Below, in pieces: positions 41,149 through 48,787 of a stretch of 64,000 nucleotides of DNA (within the stretch, counting starts at the first letter, position 1; every line of letters begins with the position of its first letter). The stretch is taken from contig JAXLZL010000003.1 of assembly GCA_046350895.1 (NCBI GenBank), positions 62,001-126,000 of the forward strand, written 5' to 3'. Position numbers and translations under genes: made by a program. This stretch comes from HK-STAS-PATE-2 sp046350895 (lineage in GTDB: Bacteria; Patescibacteriota; Patescibacteriia; 2-12-FULL-60-25). A model generated the notes under the pieces. The model was not told the origin of the DNA. It made no database searches and saw only the letters and a program-made list of their open reading frames with translations.

Positions 41149-42397
41149 TCCGCTTGGCCAAACGCTGGCCATAGCGAAGAGCGCCCTCCGTCCAGAGGGC
41201 GTTCATGTAATCTCCGCAAAGATAGAGGTGGTTTTTGCCTTGATGGTTTTCAAGATAGTTCTTCACGAGTTTTTGGTGGCCAAGACTAAATTTTGGCATG
41301 GCGTAGTCCCAGCGCTGGATATCATGAAGCGTGAGCAAGGTCGCATCCTGAAGCCAGTCAGTCACCGTGACGAGTTCATTGCGTACGACCGCTGAAATCT
41401 CGTCGTCACTTTTTGCCATAAGGTCTTTGGCGGCATCTTCGTGCAACCACACTGAAATAAGGGATGTATCACCAACGGTGCAGTCTTCGCCTTTCATGTT
41501 TTGGTTAGAGATGCTGGCCACGATTTGGCTTTCGACAAAAGGCACCCAAGTGACGCCTTTTTTTGGCGCCAAGTCTTTTTGGATCTTGAAGGTGAGGCTG
41601 ATGGTGGCGGCGAATTTGCTTTGTTCGAGTAAGGTTTTTGCTTCGGCGGTTGGATCGGTGATGAGTTGGAGGGCGACCGGTGCCGGTGCCGTGACGATGA
41701 CCGCGTCATACGTTGCGGACTCGCCGTTCTCTAGGGCGACCGTGGTGCCAGTGACTGACTTCACGGTGGTAGATGTTTTTACCGTCAGCTGTTCGGCGAG
41801 TTTTTGCGGCAAGGCGATCATGCCACCTTTGGTGCGGTGCAGGTTCCAGAGGGGTCCGTCGCGCTTGATCGAATTCATGATGGCGAGAAATGGCGCGATG
41901 CTGATTTCGTCAGCGCGGTGAAATTGGTAGGCGCTGGTAAATCCGTCCACGTAATAGGCAGTGGCTTCTTTGCCGAGATGGCGCTCGGCATAGTGCTTGG
42001 CGTCTTCAGTGTCATGCTCGGCAATTTTATTGAAATCAAAGAGCTCATCAACCGTTTTCATGGTGAGGGTATGCCAGGCCATGCGGAGTTTGCCCAAGAG
42101 CGTTACGCCCTCGGCAAGCGGGATCGTGCGGTGTTGCTTGATCAACCCGTATTTATCGAATCGCATCGGCTGCCATTCGATGCCGAATTCTTTGCAGTAA
42201 TCCTTCATGTGAAAATAGAGGTTGCACAGGTGGTCGGCACCGATGTCAAAATGAAAGCCGTCTTTGACGCGGGTCGACATGCGGCCGCCAACGAGCGGTT
42301 CTTTTTCATATACGGTCACGTCAAAACCGAGCTTTTTGAGCTCGTAACCGGCCGTGAGTCCTGAGATGCCGGCACCGATAATGGCAATGCGTTTCAT
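41123..42397 (-). CDS. FAD-dependent amine oxidase / protoporphyrinogen-oxidase-like protein
   Basis: A 424-residue flavoprotein. It begins MKRIAIIGAGISGLTAGYEL, the perfect GxGxxG FAD motif, then VYEKEPLVGGRMST, and ends with YLCGDYMNALWTEGALRYGQRLA, the GD...GA FAD-closing motif. It belongs to the HemY/amine oxidase/desaturase superfamily. No heme genes are in view, so haem synthesis is not implied. The start at 42397 exposes the FAD motif at once. Confidence 0.82.
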   Translation of the reverse strand: MKRIAIIGAGISGLTAGYELKKLGFDVTVYEKEPLVGGRMSTRVKDGFHFDIGADHLCNLYFHMKDYCKEFGIEWQPMRFDKYGLIKQHRTIPLAEGVTLLGKLRMAWHTLTMKTVDELFDFNKIAEHDTEDAKHYAERHLGKEATAYYVDGFTSAYQFHRADEISIAPFLAIMNSIKRDGPLWNLHRTKGGMIALPQKLAEQLTVKTSTTVKSVTGTTVALENGESATYDAVIVTAPAPVALQLITDPTAEAKTLLEQSKFAATISLTFKIQKDLAPKKGVTWVPFVESQIVASISNQNMKGEDCTVGDTSLISVWLHEDAAKDLMAKSDDEISAVVRNELVTVTDWLQDATLLTLHDIQRWDYAMPKFSLGHQKLVKNYLENHQGKNHLYLCGDYMNALWTEGALRYGQRLAKRIKTDLGTV

Positions 42398-42454
42398 ATC
42401 GCCGGCCACTGTAACAAGAAAACGCGCCCTGTCCAAAGGCGGATGGGCGCGTCA

Positions 42455-43576
42455 TCAGACGGTGTTCAGTTTTGCGAACTTTCGGCAGAGCGCGAGCGCT
42501 TCGCTCGATCTCTGCGGTTGCGGCATGAGGCTGACCAATTGCTTCACGCGTTCGTTGGTATCGCTTGGTTCGAGGCAGGCTACGAGATTGAGCGCCATTT
42601 CATGTGCGCGCATCTGGATTTCAGGGTCCAGGTCGGCAATACGGGCCTTGAAGTCGCCTTCGAGCATTCGACGCATCATGTAGGGATAAGTGAATTTGTC
42701 ACCCATCATTTTAGACACGTAGCCGGCGTATTTGAATTTTACGCGTTGCCCGCCGGGCATGGTGGCGACATAGCCTTCGTGGTTTTTTACGTTCAGGCGC
42801 TTCACTTCTTCGCGAAGCTTGCCAACCGTTGTCATCGTGCCAAGTACCGGGTCAAAACCGAGCCAGTGACCAAACATCGTTAGTTTGGTCGCCTTGATAG
42901 GTTTAAGGGATCCGGCATTGTAGCCACCGATGAGATCAAAACGCTCGGCGCCGCCATAGTCGACAATGACCTTGGTTTCAGGATGGATGATTTCGACGAG
43001 CAGCGTGGCGCGCTTGTCGATATTTCTCCATCCGTGCGGATTCTTTGCCTGCTCTTTATCAAGCATGGCTTGGGCGATGATCGCGGTTTTGCTCGTGAAG
43101 CTGCCACGCGTCGTGACCATCCACCGACTTTGGTGTTTGAAGATGATGCCGAGATGACCGTCGCGTTTTTCTGCCGCCAGGCAATGCGTATCGTCACGGA
43201 TGTTTGACGTTTCTTCATGCTCCCGGTCATTGAAGAATTTCGGAAAGGGAAGTGCCATGAGCGCGCCGCGGCGGCTGAAGACGAGGCCCCGGCAAATCCG
43301 AAGCGTCGGTGTCCATCCGGACGGAAACCGAAACAGCGTATTGTGGGCCACCGGCGTATAGTTTACGCCAATCAAAGGTTCTTCTGGATGAAAGAAGGGC
43401 TTGATCAGGGCGGATGCGGCCGGCATGCCATCGAGGCGCCGGTACTGCAAGATATCCGCGATGAACTCTTCGTTGTCCGATGCCCACTCGCGGTATTCAT
43501 CCGCCTCAGCGATGCCTTCGGCGACGAGCTCGCGAATGAGTTGCCAGACATTGCCAAGCGATGTCTTCAGTTCCAT
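42455..43576 (-). CDS. T4 Rnl1-like RNA ligase
   Basis: A 373-residue ATP-dependent RNA ligase. Nucleotidyltransferase motifs are in order: RICRGLVF with FPKFFN before motif I, motif I EKRDG (about 136-140; Lys is AMPylated), RGSF, VEIIHP and IVDYGG (motif III region), EGYV (267-270, motif IV) and VKFK (279-282, motif V). T4 Rnl1 seals broken tRNA anticodon loops. A GGAGGT site 7 nt before the ATG sets the start. No ligase partner is adjacent; a kinase-like gene is at 55072. Confidence 0.85.
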   Translation of the reverse strand: MELKTSLGNVWQLIRELVAEGIAEADEYREWASDNEEFIADILQYRRLDGMPAASALIKPFFHPEEPLIGVNYTPVAHNTLFRFPSGWTPTLRICRGLVFSRRGALMALPFPKFFNDREHEETSNIRDDTHCLAAEKRDGHLGIIFKHQSRWMVTTRGSFTSKTAIIAQAMLDKEQAKNPHGWRNIDKRATLLVEIIHPETKVIVDYGGAERFDLIGGYNAGSLKPIKATKLTMFGHWLGFDPVLGTMTTVGKLREEVKRLNVKNHEGYVATMPGGQRVKFKYAGYVSKMMGDKFTYPYMMRRMLEGDFKARIADLDPEIQMRAHEMALNLVACLEPSDTNERVKQLVSLMPQPQRSSEALALCRKFAKLNTV

Positions 43577-43617
43577 GAATCTACCTCCAACGGGTGGCAG
43601 GCGTATCCAAACAAAAA

Positions 43618-43638
43618 ACACCCCTTTTGTCGAGGTGT
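43618..43638 (-). terminator. Terminator of the YceI gene
   Basis: On the minus strand ACACC / GGTGT with a 10-nt loop is followed by TTTTTTG, right after the YceI stop. Confidence 0.7.
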
Positions 43639-43656
43639 CCTTGTTTGTCCGCCGGG

Positions 43657-44343
43657 TTATTTGCTGGCAATGAAATCAAAAGTAATGGTGACGTCGTCTG
43701 AGACATTGGCCAAGAACGAGAGGTTTGGCACGATGAGGTTAAAGTCGCTGCGCTTTACCATGGTTTGAACCGACCCCGAAAAGGTGGTGTCGTTGGTGAA
43801 CTTGCTTTTGCCGGTGAAGGTGACTTCTTTAGTCACGCCTGAGATGGTGAGGTTGCCCTTGATGGCAAAGGCAAACTCTTGTCCGATCTCGGCTTTAGCC
43901 GGAGTACCCGTGACACCCGTAGGTTTGAAGACAATGAATTCATTGGCGTCGTCTTCAGTTTTTAAGATCATGCGACGGATCGCGTTGTCGCGCTGGCTGC
44001 TATCGGTCTGAAAGGTGCGGGCATTGATGCGAAAATCACTGAAGGTGGCGCTTGAGAGATCATTGCGGTCCATGTCGACGGCACCGGTGATTTGGTTGGT
44101 GGTACCGATAACCGTTTTGTCCTTGCCATTCAAAAGTTCATAGATGCTGAAGTTTGCCCTGGACGATAATGAGACGATATTGAATCCAGGCAGCTTGGTG
44201 GTCTCGCTCGTACCCGCGGCATTTGGCGTCGGCGCCACGGTTTGGCTGGCTGTTTTGGTGGGGCGGGTGAGAAGATAATAACCAGTGCCACCGGCCAAAA
44301 TGGCAAGAGCCGCTAAAGCGAGCAAGATGTTCTTGTAATTCAT
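43657..44343 (-). CDS. YceI-like protein, membrane-anchored
   Basis: A 228-residue protein with an N-terminal signal anchor (about 5-25), a Thr/Ala/Pro linker, and a YceI lipocalin-like domain: SRANFSIYELL, TNQITGAVDMDRNDLSSATF, NAIRRMIL, GNLTISGVTKEVTF and the final VSDDVTITFDF. YceI proteins bind isoprenoid-like lipids. Presence near the two FAD desaturase-like genes is suggestive but not proof of a shared pathway. Confidence 0.85.
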   Translation of the reverse strand: MNYKNILLALAALAILAGGTGYYLLTRPTKTASQTVAPTPNAAGTSETTKLPGFNIVSLSSRANFSIYELLNGKDKTVIGTTNQITGAVDMDRNDLSSATFSDFRINARTFQTDSSQRDNAIRRMILKTEDDANEFIVFKPTGVTGTPAKAEIGQEFAFAIKGNLTISGVTKEVTFTGKSKFTNDTTFSGSVQTMVKRSDFNLIVPNLSFLANVSDDVTITFDFIASK

Positions 44344-44420
44344 AGGGTGGATTGTACGTAACCGATACTACGCTGAACAGAGCGGTTTTCTGACAGGTTA
44401 TTTCACCTTGGTACGAGGTG

Positions 44421-44451
44421 TTGACATTGACGTTGCGTCAACCTTTATGCT
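44421..44451 (+). promoter_or_regulatory. MerR-type promoter with dyad operator
   Basis: TTGACA (44421-44426) and TATGCT (44446-44451) are 19 bp apart, the stretched spacing typical of MerR-controlled promoters. The spacer contains a perfect dyad TTGACG-TTG-CGTCAA (44427-44441). The -10 ends 11 nt before ATG 44463. Autoregulation by the encoded MerR protein is expected. Confidence 0.85.
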
Positions 44452-44462
44452 AGTCACCGTGT

Positions 44463-45224
44463 ATGACGTATACCGTACACCAATTGGCTGAAAAGGCCGG
44501 CATTACCCCAAGAGCCTTGCGGCATTATGACCGCATCGGGCTTTTGAAGCCGGCCCAGCTCGCCAAGAACGGTTATCGCCAGTATGGCGAACAAGAGCTC
44601 ATCCGCCTGCAGCAGATTTTGTTCTTTCGCGAACTCGATTTTCCGCTCGAAGAGATCCGGACGATGATTGATCATCCTCGTTTTGATCTCGCTGACGCCT
44701 TTCGTTATCAGCGCGGATTGCTAGAATTGAAGCGCAAACGATTGGGCGCCATCATCAAATCCATTGATGCCACCCTTAACGCTATGCAAGATATCACCAA
44801 CCAAGACCGCGACCTCTACGGTTCGCTGTCAGACAAAGAAATCCAGCAATATAAAACCGAAGCAAAACAACGCTGGGGAGGCACCGATGCCTATAAGCAA
44901 TCGCAAGAACGCGTCGCCAAGCTTTCAAAAGCCGAGATCGAAAAGATAAAAACAGATGCCGAAGCCTTTAATCAAGTATTGGCTGACGCTGTCGCTCGTG
45001 GCGTAAAACCTGAAAGCGATGAGTTTCAAGCGCTTGTCCAAAAGCATTTTGAAGGCATTAATTTCTTCTATGATTGCACCATGGAGATTTACCGTGGTCT
45101 CGCTGACATGTACCTGCAAGACGACCGTTTTGCCGCCTACTACCGCAAATACCATAAGGATCTCCCTGAAGCCTTAGCTGTCGGCATGAAGTATTATGCT
45201 GGCAAAAAAGAAGGTGAAAAATAA
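44463..45224 (+). CDS. MerR-family regulator with TipAS drug-binding domain
   Basis: A 253-residue TipAL/Mta-like regulator. Residues 1-70 form the MerR winged helix (YTVHQLAEKAGITPRALRHYD, GLLKPAQLAKNGYRQYGE), then a coiled coil, then a C-terminal TipAS domain (about 135-250) with RWGGTDAYKQSQERV, HFEGINFFYDCTMEIYRGL and MYLQDDRFAAYYRKY. Such proteins sense drugs and activate efflux pumps. An identical 11-nt element is found at the MFS promoter near 38150. Confidence 0.92.
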   Translation: MTYTVHQLAEKAGITPRALRHYDRIGLLKPAQLAKNGYRQYGEQELIRLQQILFFRELDFPLEEIRTMIDHPRFDLADAFRYQRGLLELKRKRLGAIIKSIDATLNAMQDITNQDRDLYGSLSDKEIQQYKTEAKQRWGGTDAYKQSQERVAKLSKAEIEKIKTDAEAFNQVLADAVARGVKPESDEFQALVQKHFEGINFFYDCTMEIYRGLADMYLQDDRFAAYYRKYHKDLPEALAVGMKYYAGKKEGEK

Positions 45225-45233
45225 GACAAAGAA

Positions 45234-45268
45234 AAAATCCGCGCCGAAGCACTCGGGCGGATTTTCTT
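45234..45268. terminator. Terminator after merR-tipAS
   Basis: Stem AAAATCCGC / GCGGATTTT enclosing an unpaired stretch, with TTCTTTT after it. Also suitable for the convergent ADP-ribosylglycohydrolase gene. Confidence 0.75.
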
Positions 45269-45269
45269 T

Positions 45270-46226
45270 TCAGGGATTGCAGGCCGACCAACCCATCAGG
45301 AGGCGTCCAACATGCCGCAACCGTTCGGCGCCTGTTCTCGACGAGCCTTGTTCGAGATCGGTTGTGAGAAAGGCGGGGAGCTTCTCGTCCTGAAAGCGTG
45401 CCGAGGCGATGCCCCAAGCGATGGCGGCCACCGAATCGGTATCGCCGCCCCAGATGATGGCTTGTTTGAGCATGTCCATCAGGCTGTGTTGGTTGGCGAT
45501 GAGATCGATCACGGCATGGACGGTCATGATGCCGACGCTCGTGTGGCCGGTACGTTGAACGGGCGTATTCGGGTATCTCCGGTCAAAGACATCATAGAAT
45601 TCACGAAAACGGTTGCCCATCCTGTTCGACAGGACGCGCTTCGCATAACCGGGCGCATGCGATAGCGCTTCGGATTCGTAGAGCGCATGATGGCTCATGA
45701 GGGCGACGGCCAAGCTGCTAAAGATGCCCTCGGGTGAATCATGGGTGATCTTGGCTTGCTCTTCGGCGATCGAGAGCAATAGGTCGAGATCTTTGATGAC
45801 GCCAAAGGGCACCGAGCGCATGGCAGCGCCGTTTTTGTTTGAGCGGCCACCGCCATTCTTATCGAGTAGCCGCAAGAGGTCATGGCCGGTCTCACAGTCT
45901 TCGAGCACGGACTGGAATCCGCGCGAATACCCTTTGCGTTGTCCACCATAGTGAAACTCGTTCACATACGCACAAGCAAAGTCGAGGGCGCTGGGCGAGT
46001 GCTTGGCCGTGATGACCATGGCGTTCGCGATCGACATCTCGGTATCGTCCGAATACAGGCCAGCCTTATGGGCATGGCTCGGCTTCGGGTGGGCGACATA
46101 GCCCTTGAACGACAAGGCGCGCTTGAAGGTGTCGGGGTCGGCGTCTCGTGAGACGTACTCGGTTGCCATCCCATAGGCATCAGCCATGGCGATGTACAGC
46201 AACATGTTCGGGTTTGAAAAGTGCAC
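45270..46226 (-). CDS. ADP-ribosylglycohydrolase (DraG/ARH family)
   Basis: A 318-residue enzyme that removes ADP-ribose from proteins or nucleic acids. The two Mg-binding segments are present: YSDDTEMSIANA near residue 60 and GGDTDSVAAIAWGIA near 275. The GTG start at 46226 is chosen since AAGGAGG lies 5 nt upstream. It has its own TTGACA promoter and belongs to the leadered class. A deoxyribosyltransferase-like gene lies just upstream on the same strand. Confidence 0.88.
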   Translation of the reverse strand: MHFSNPNMLLYIAMADAYGMATEYVSRDADPDTFKRALSFKGYVAHPKPSHAHKAGLYSDDTEMSIANAMVITAKHSPSALDFACAYVNEFHYGGQRKGYSRGFQSVLEDCETGHDLLRLLDKNGGGRSNKNGAAMRSVPFGVIKDLDLLLSIAEEQAKITHDSPEGIFSSLAVALMSHHALYESEALSHAPGYAKRVLSNRMGNRFREFYDVFDRRYPNTPVQRTGHTSVGIMTVHAVIDLIANQHSLMDMLKQAIIWGGDTDSVAAIAWGIASARFQDEKLPAFLTTDLEQGSSRTGAERLRHVGRLLMGWSACNP

Positions 46227-46256
46227 GTCAGCCTCCTTAATTGGGCAGCGAGCGGG

Positions 46257-46286
46257 ATTATTCACCCGCCCTGGCTTACCTGTCAA
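46257..46286 (-). promoter_or_regulatory. Promoter of the ADP-ribosylglycohydrolase gene
   Basis: On the minus strand TTGACA (46286-46281), 18 bp, AATAAT (46262-46257); leader of about 24-30 nt with AAGGAGG. Confidence 0.7.
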
Positions 46287-46290
46287 TACA

Positions 46291-46316
46291 AAAACCGTCC
46301 AAGCGGTGGACGGTTT
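46291..46316 (-). terminator. Terminator of the deoxyribosyltransferase-like gene
   Basis: Stem AAAACCGTCC / GGACGGTTTT with T-run on the minus strand, directly after the stop at 46317. It overlaps the upstream end of the glycohydrolase promoter region. Confidence 0.85.
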
Positions 46317-46829
46317 TCAGGTTCGGCCGAGGATCTTCAGGGCGGCAAAGCACGCTTCTTGAAGGTCGCGGTGGATCTTGATCGAGGGGGTCTCGGTCTC
46401 GATCATGTCGACGATGTATTTTCTGCCGGAGAAACCGGTTTCCATCCCGATGACGAGTCGGGCTTCATGGTGAAGGAGGCGTTCGAAGACGCGTCCCCAT
46501 TCGACCCGGGTTGTTTGCGCATAGGCGCGGCGCGGGTTGTGGTGGACTTCACTTGCCATCCAAAACAGAACGACGCCGTGTTTGCAGGCATGGTTCAGAT
46601 GGTCACGCTCCCAACTCACTTGTGCCTTGTAGTCGCCGTGCCACGGCTCAGGGCCGCGCGGATTCGCGATCAGGACCTCTTGGTCGAAGATGCGCAGGGC
46701 ACGAATGGCCATAGCTTGCCAGTCGGGGCCGCCTTGAATGGGGCCCGCCAGAAAGATGAGTTGTCGATCACCGAGAGGTTGATCGTAAGAAGGGGCAATG
46801 AGGTTGTTGGGGTTTGCCTCGAGCGGCAT
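46317..46829 (-). CDS. Nucleoside 2-deoxyribosyltransferase-like protein
   Basis: A 170-residue protein of the Nuc_deoxyri_tr2/TIR-like fold. It has FLAGPIQGGPDWQ near residue 26 (nucleotide-binding loop), NPRGPEPWHG, SWERDHLNHA, VVLFWMA and TTRVEWGRVFERL with a catalytic-type Glu. Family members swap or hydrolyse N-glycosidic bonds of (deoxy)nucleosides. GGAGGT lies 6 nt before the ATG. Its neighbour hydrolyses ADP-ribose bonds, so both act on N/O-glycosides of ribose. Confidence 0.75.
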   Translation of the reverse strand: MPLEANPNNLIAPSYDQPLGDRQLIFLAGPIQGGPDWQAMAIRALRIFDQEVLIANPRGPEPWHGDYKAQVSWERDHLNHACKHGVVLFWMASEVHHNPRRAYAQTTRVEWGRVFERLLHHEARLVIGMETGFSGRKYIVDMIETETPSIKIHRDLQEACFAALKILGRT

Positions 46830-46850
46830 GGGTTACCTCCGCGCCGGATC

Positions 46851-47411
46851 TTAGAGATATTTAGCAATCAAATCAAGCACGTCACCGCGGCCGGTGCTTT
46901 TGGTGCTTGAATGCATGATGACGGGCAAACCGTCATAACCCGCCTGTAATTGGCGCTTGAGTTCGATTTTTTCTGAATGCGTGAGCTTGTCGACCTTGTT
47001 GGCGATGATGGCAAAAGGCAGCCGCTGTTCTTGCAAGAAGTTCAACATCTGTCGGTCGAGGTCGGTTGGCCCAAGACGCGCATCGATGATGACAAAAACA
47101 AGTTTCAAATTTTTGCTGCCTTCGAGATAGCCGCCGATCATGTCATCAAACACGAAGCCAGTTTCTTTGCGACCCTTCGCATAGCCGTAACCGGGGAGAT
47201 CGATCAAAAAATAACGTTTATCAACGTCAAAGATATTGAGCGTGCGCGTACGGCCAGGTTCAGAGCTTGAGTGGGCGAGTTGCTTTTGGCCGGCCAAGTG
47301 GTTTATCAGCGAAGATTTGCCGACATTCGAGCGCCCGATAAAGGCGATCTCTGGGCGCTCGCCTTTAGGAAGGTGTTCAAGCGTGGTACCGCTTTTCACG
47401 AAAGTGATCAT
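46851..47411 (-). CDS. engB: Ribosome biogenesis GTPase EngB/YihA
   Basis: A 186-residue TRAFAC GTPase needed for 50S assembly. G1 is GRSNVGKSS, G3 is DLPGYGYAKG and G4 is NKVDKL, the typical EngB set. The gene stands alone; the 3' end abuts the upstream leader of the deoxyribosyltransferase-like gene. Confidence 0.95.
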   Translation of the reverse strand: MITFVKSGTTLEHLPKGERPEIAFIGRSNVGKSSLINHLAGQKQLAHSSSEPGRTRTLNIFDVDKRYFLIDLPGYGYAKGRKETGFVFDDMIGGYLEGSKNLKLVFVIIDARLGPTDLDRQMLNFLQEQRLPFAIIANKVDKLTHSEKIELKRQLQAGYDGLPVIMHSSTKSTGRGDVLDLIAKYL

Positions 47412-47451
47412 GGGCGCAGGCTAACAGTTATTGGCAAAAAGGACAAAGAAA

Positions 47452-47477
47452 GAAGCCATCCTAGGCAGGATGGCTTC
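47452..47477 (-). terminator. Terminator of the STAS-like gene
   Basis: Stem GAAGCCATCC / GGATGGCTTC, T-rich downstream on the minus strand. Confidence 0.8.
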
Positions 47478-47485
47478 GAGCGGTA

Positions 47486-47938
47486 TTAGCGTGTGACACG
47501 CCTTGTTCTCGCAGTGAAATCACGCTTCAAGAGCACGTCTTCAGGCAGATAGAGCTGGTCAGCCTTGGCCTTTTCGATGAGGGCGGCCATGGTATCGAGC
47601 GCATAGACATTTCTGGAGACAAAGAACCCCCAGGCTCGAGTCACTAAACGGATTTTGATATCGGACGTCGCGATATATACGCGGTTGATATTGGCCGTGA
47701 TAGTCTTGAAGACCTCTTGCCAGACACCGGTGCCTTTGGAGTCGAAGTCCCGCATGGTCGTGAGGTCGGCGATGCCCGTCCAAGGGCCGCCGGACTTCAC
47801 GATATCCGCGCATTCTTTGGCGATAAACTCATTCGTGGCGAGGTCCATGGTACCAGCGATCTTTACGTAGATGATCTTGCGGGCCTGATAGGCCTTTACG
47901 AAGGATTGGCTCGCGGCCTTATCGGCTAGTCCGTTCAT
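47486..47938 (-). CDS. STAS/SpoIIAA-like hypothetical protein
   Basis: A 150-residue protein. Its beta-alpha pattern (KIIYVKIAGTMDLATNEFIA, WTGIADLTTMRDFDSKGTG, VYIATSDIKIRLVTRAWGF, ALDTMAALIEKA) resembles SpoIIAA/STAS-like folds that bind membranes or regulatory partners. The resemblance is by pattern only. A basic tail (DFTARTRRVTR) ends it. It has a TTGACA promoter and GGGGGT ribosome site, and is monocistronic. Confidence 0.6.
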   Translation of the reverse strand: MNGLADKAASQSFVKAYQARKIIYVKIAGTMDLATNEFIAKECADIVKSGGPWTGIADLTTMRDFDSKGTGVWQEVFKTITANINRVYIATSDIKIRLVTRAWGFFVSRNVYALDTMAALIEKAKADQLYLPEDVLLKRDFTARTRRVTR

Positions 47939-47970
47939 GAGAAACCCCCTGGTTGGTCTCAAGCGCCATT

Positions 47971-47999
47971 ACCATAGGTATTTTAATGTATTTTGTCAA
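47971..47999 (-). promoter_or_regulatory. Promoter of the STAS-like gene
   Basis: On the minus strand TTGACA (47999-47994), 17 bp, TATGGT (47976-47971); leader about 27 nt. Confidence 0.75.
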
Positions 48000-48016
48000 G
48001 GTATTTTGCTTTGAGG

Positions 48017-48045
48017 TTGACGGTGCTATAGACGCTTGCTCTACT
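48017..48045 (+). promoter_or_regulatory. Promoter of the metallopeptidase-like gene
   Basis: TTGACG (48017-48022), 17 bp, TG-C-extended TCTACT (48040-48045); leader about 37 nt with AAGGGGGT. Confidence 0.6.
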
Positions 48046-48088
48046 GTGCGGGACTCGCACCTGGTTATCTCGGCATTAAGGGGGTCGC

Positions 48089-48571
48089 ATGGACAAGAGA
48101 CAGGGGCTTTTTCTGTGTACGTTTGCCGTGCTGTTGCTCATTTCTAGCGGGGCTTGCGCCGGATATCCGCTTCATGTCGGTACCGACCAAGTCCTACAAG
48201 ACCTGGGCACGAGGCCCGTCATAGGCGGTGTAACGGTGGAGTGCCCCGGTGCCATCATCGAGATGGCTGACATCTCGGATCTTGCCACGACAAGATCAAA
48301 TGCGATCTTGCTCAGCACTGAGTTTGCCGTTTTGCCGCCCAGTGAGCAGATCTTTGTCTTTGCCCACCTCTGTGCCCACCGTGAAGCGATCACGGGTGAC
48401 GAGTCTGATGCAGACCGCATCGCCATCCAGACCGCCAAAGCACATGGGTGGCTGAATGAGGTGAATATTGATGCGATCGAACGCTTCTTTGGGAGTGATT
48501 CGCATGGCTGGTCGCATGCGCCCGGCGCCACGCGACTGCGTCGGTTGAGGCAGTACTATGCTAATGATTAA
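48089..48571 (+). CDS. Secreted metallopeptidase-like protein lacking the catalytic Glu
   Basis: A 160-residue protein with a signal peptide (about 1-24). The middle, LPPSEQIFVFAHLCAHREA, and DESDADRIAIQTAKAHGWL match the 'FVFAHECAH...E.DAD..A' pattern of M48-like zincin domains, but the HExxH position reads HLCAH (93-97), so the general-base Glu is replaced by Leu. Zinc could still bind. The end SHAPGATRLRRLRQYY is typical of the same proteins. Probably a pseudo-enzyme or binding protein. Confidence 0.6.
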   Translation: MDKRQGLFLCTFAVLLLISSGACAGYPLHVGTDQVLQDLGTRPVIGGVTVECPGAIIEMADISDLATTRSNAILLSTEFAVLPPSEQIFVFAHLCAHREAITGDESDADRIAIQTAKAHGWLNEVNIDAIERFFGSDSHGWSHAPGATRLRRLRQYYAND

Positions 48572-48582
48572 CCCTGTTTTGA

Positions 48583-48608
48583 GGGAGTCCGAGCGGGACT
48601 CCCTTTTG
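48583..48608 (+). terminator. Terminator
   Basis: Stem GGGAGTCC / GGACTCCC with a GAGCG-type loop and TTTTGT. Confidence 0.9.
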
Positions 48609-48658
48609 TATTGATTTTTTGCCCGCTGTGCGCTATTCTCATCCGGCAAAGAACAAAC

Positions 48659-48732
48659 AGGGGCGTCGTATAATGGTAGTACATCGGTCTCCAAAACCGC
48701 TAGCGCGGGTTCGATTCCCTCCGCCCCTGCCA
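48659..48732 (+). tRNA. tRNA-Trp (CCA)
   Basis: Acceptor AGGGGCG/CGCCCCT, a D-arm with AATGGTA loop, anticodon loop CTCCAAA (anticodon CCA, Trp), T-loop TTCGATT and an encoded CCA end. One mismatch each in the anticodon and T stems. The terminator for it overlaps the promoter of the next gene. Confidence 0.88.
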
Positions 48733-48739
48733 TACAAAA

Positions 48740-48769
48740 ATCCACGGATTAGCCCGTGGGTTTTTGTTT
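48740..48769 (+). terminator. Terminator of tRNA-Trp
   Basis: AAAATCCACGG..CCGTGGGTTTTT stem with a GATTAG loop. Confidence 0.75.
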
Positions 48770-48772
48770 TTG

Positions 48773-48781
48773 TGTTACACT
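48773..48781 (+). promoter_or_regulatory. Extended -10 of the fatty acid hydroxylase gene
   Basis: TGT-TACACT ends at 48781, exactly 6 nt before ATG 48788. Confidence 0.55.
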
Positions 48782-48787
48782 TCGTCC

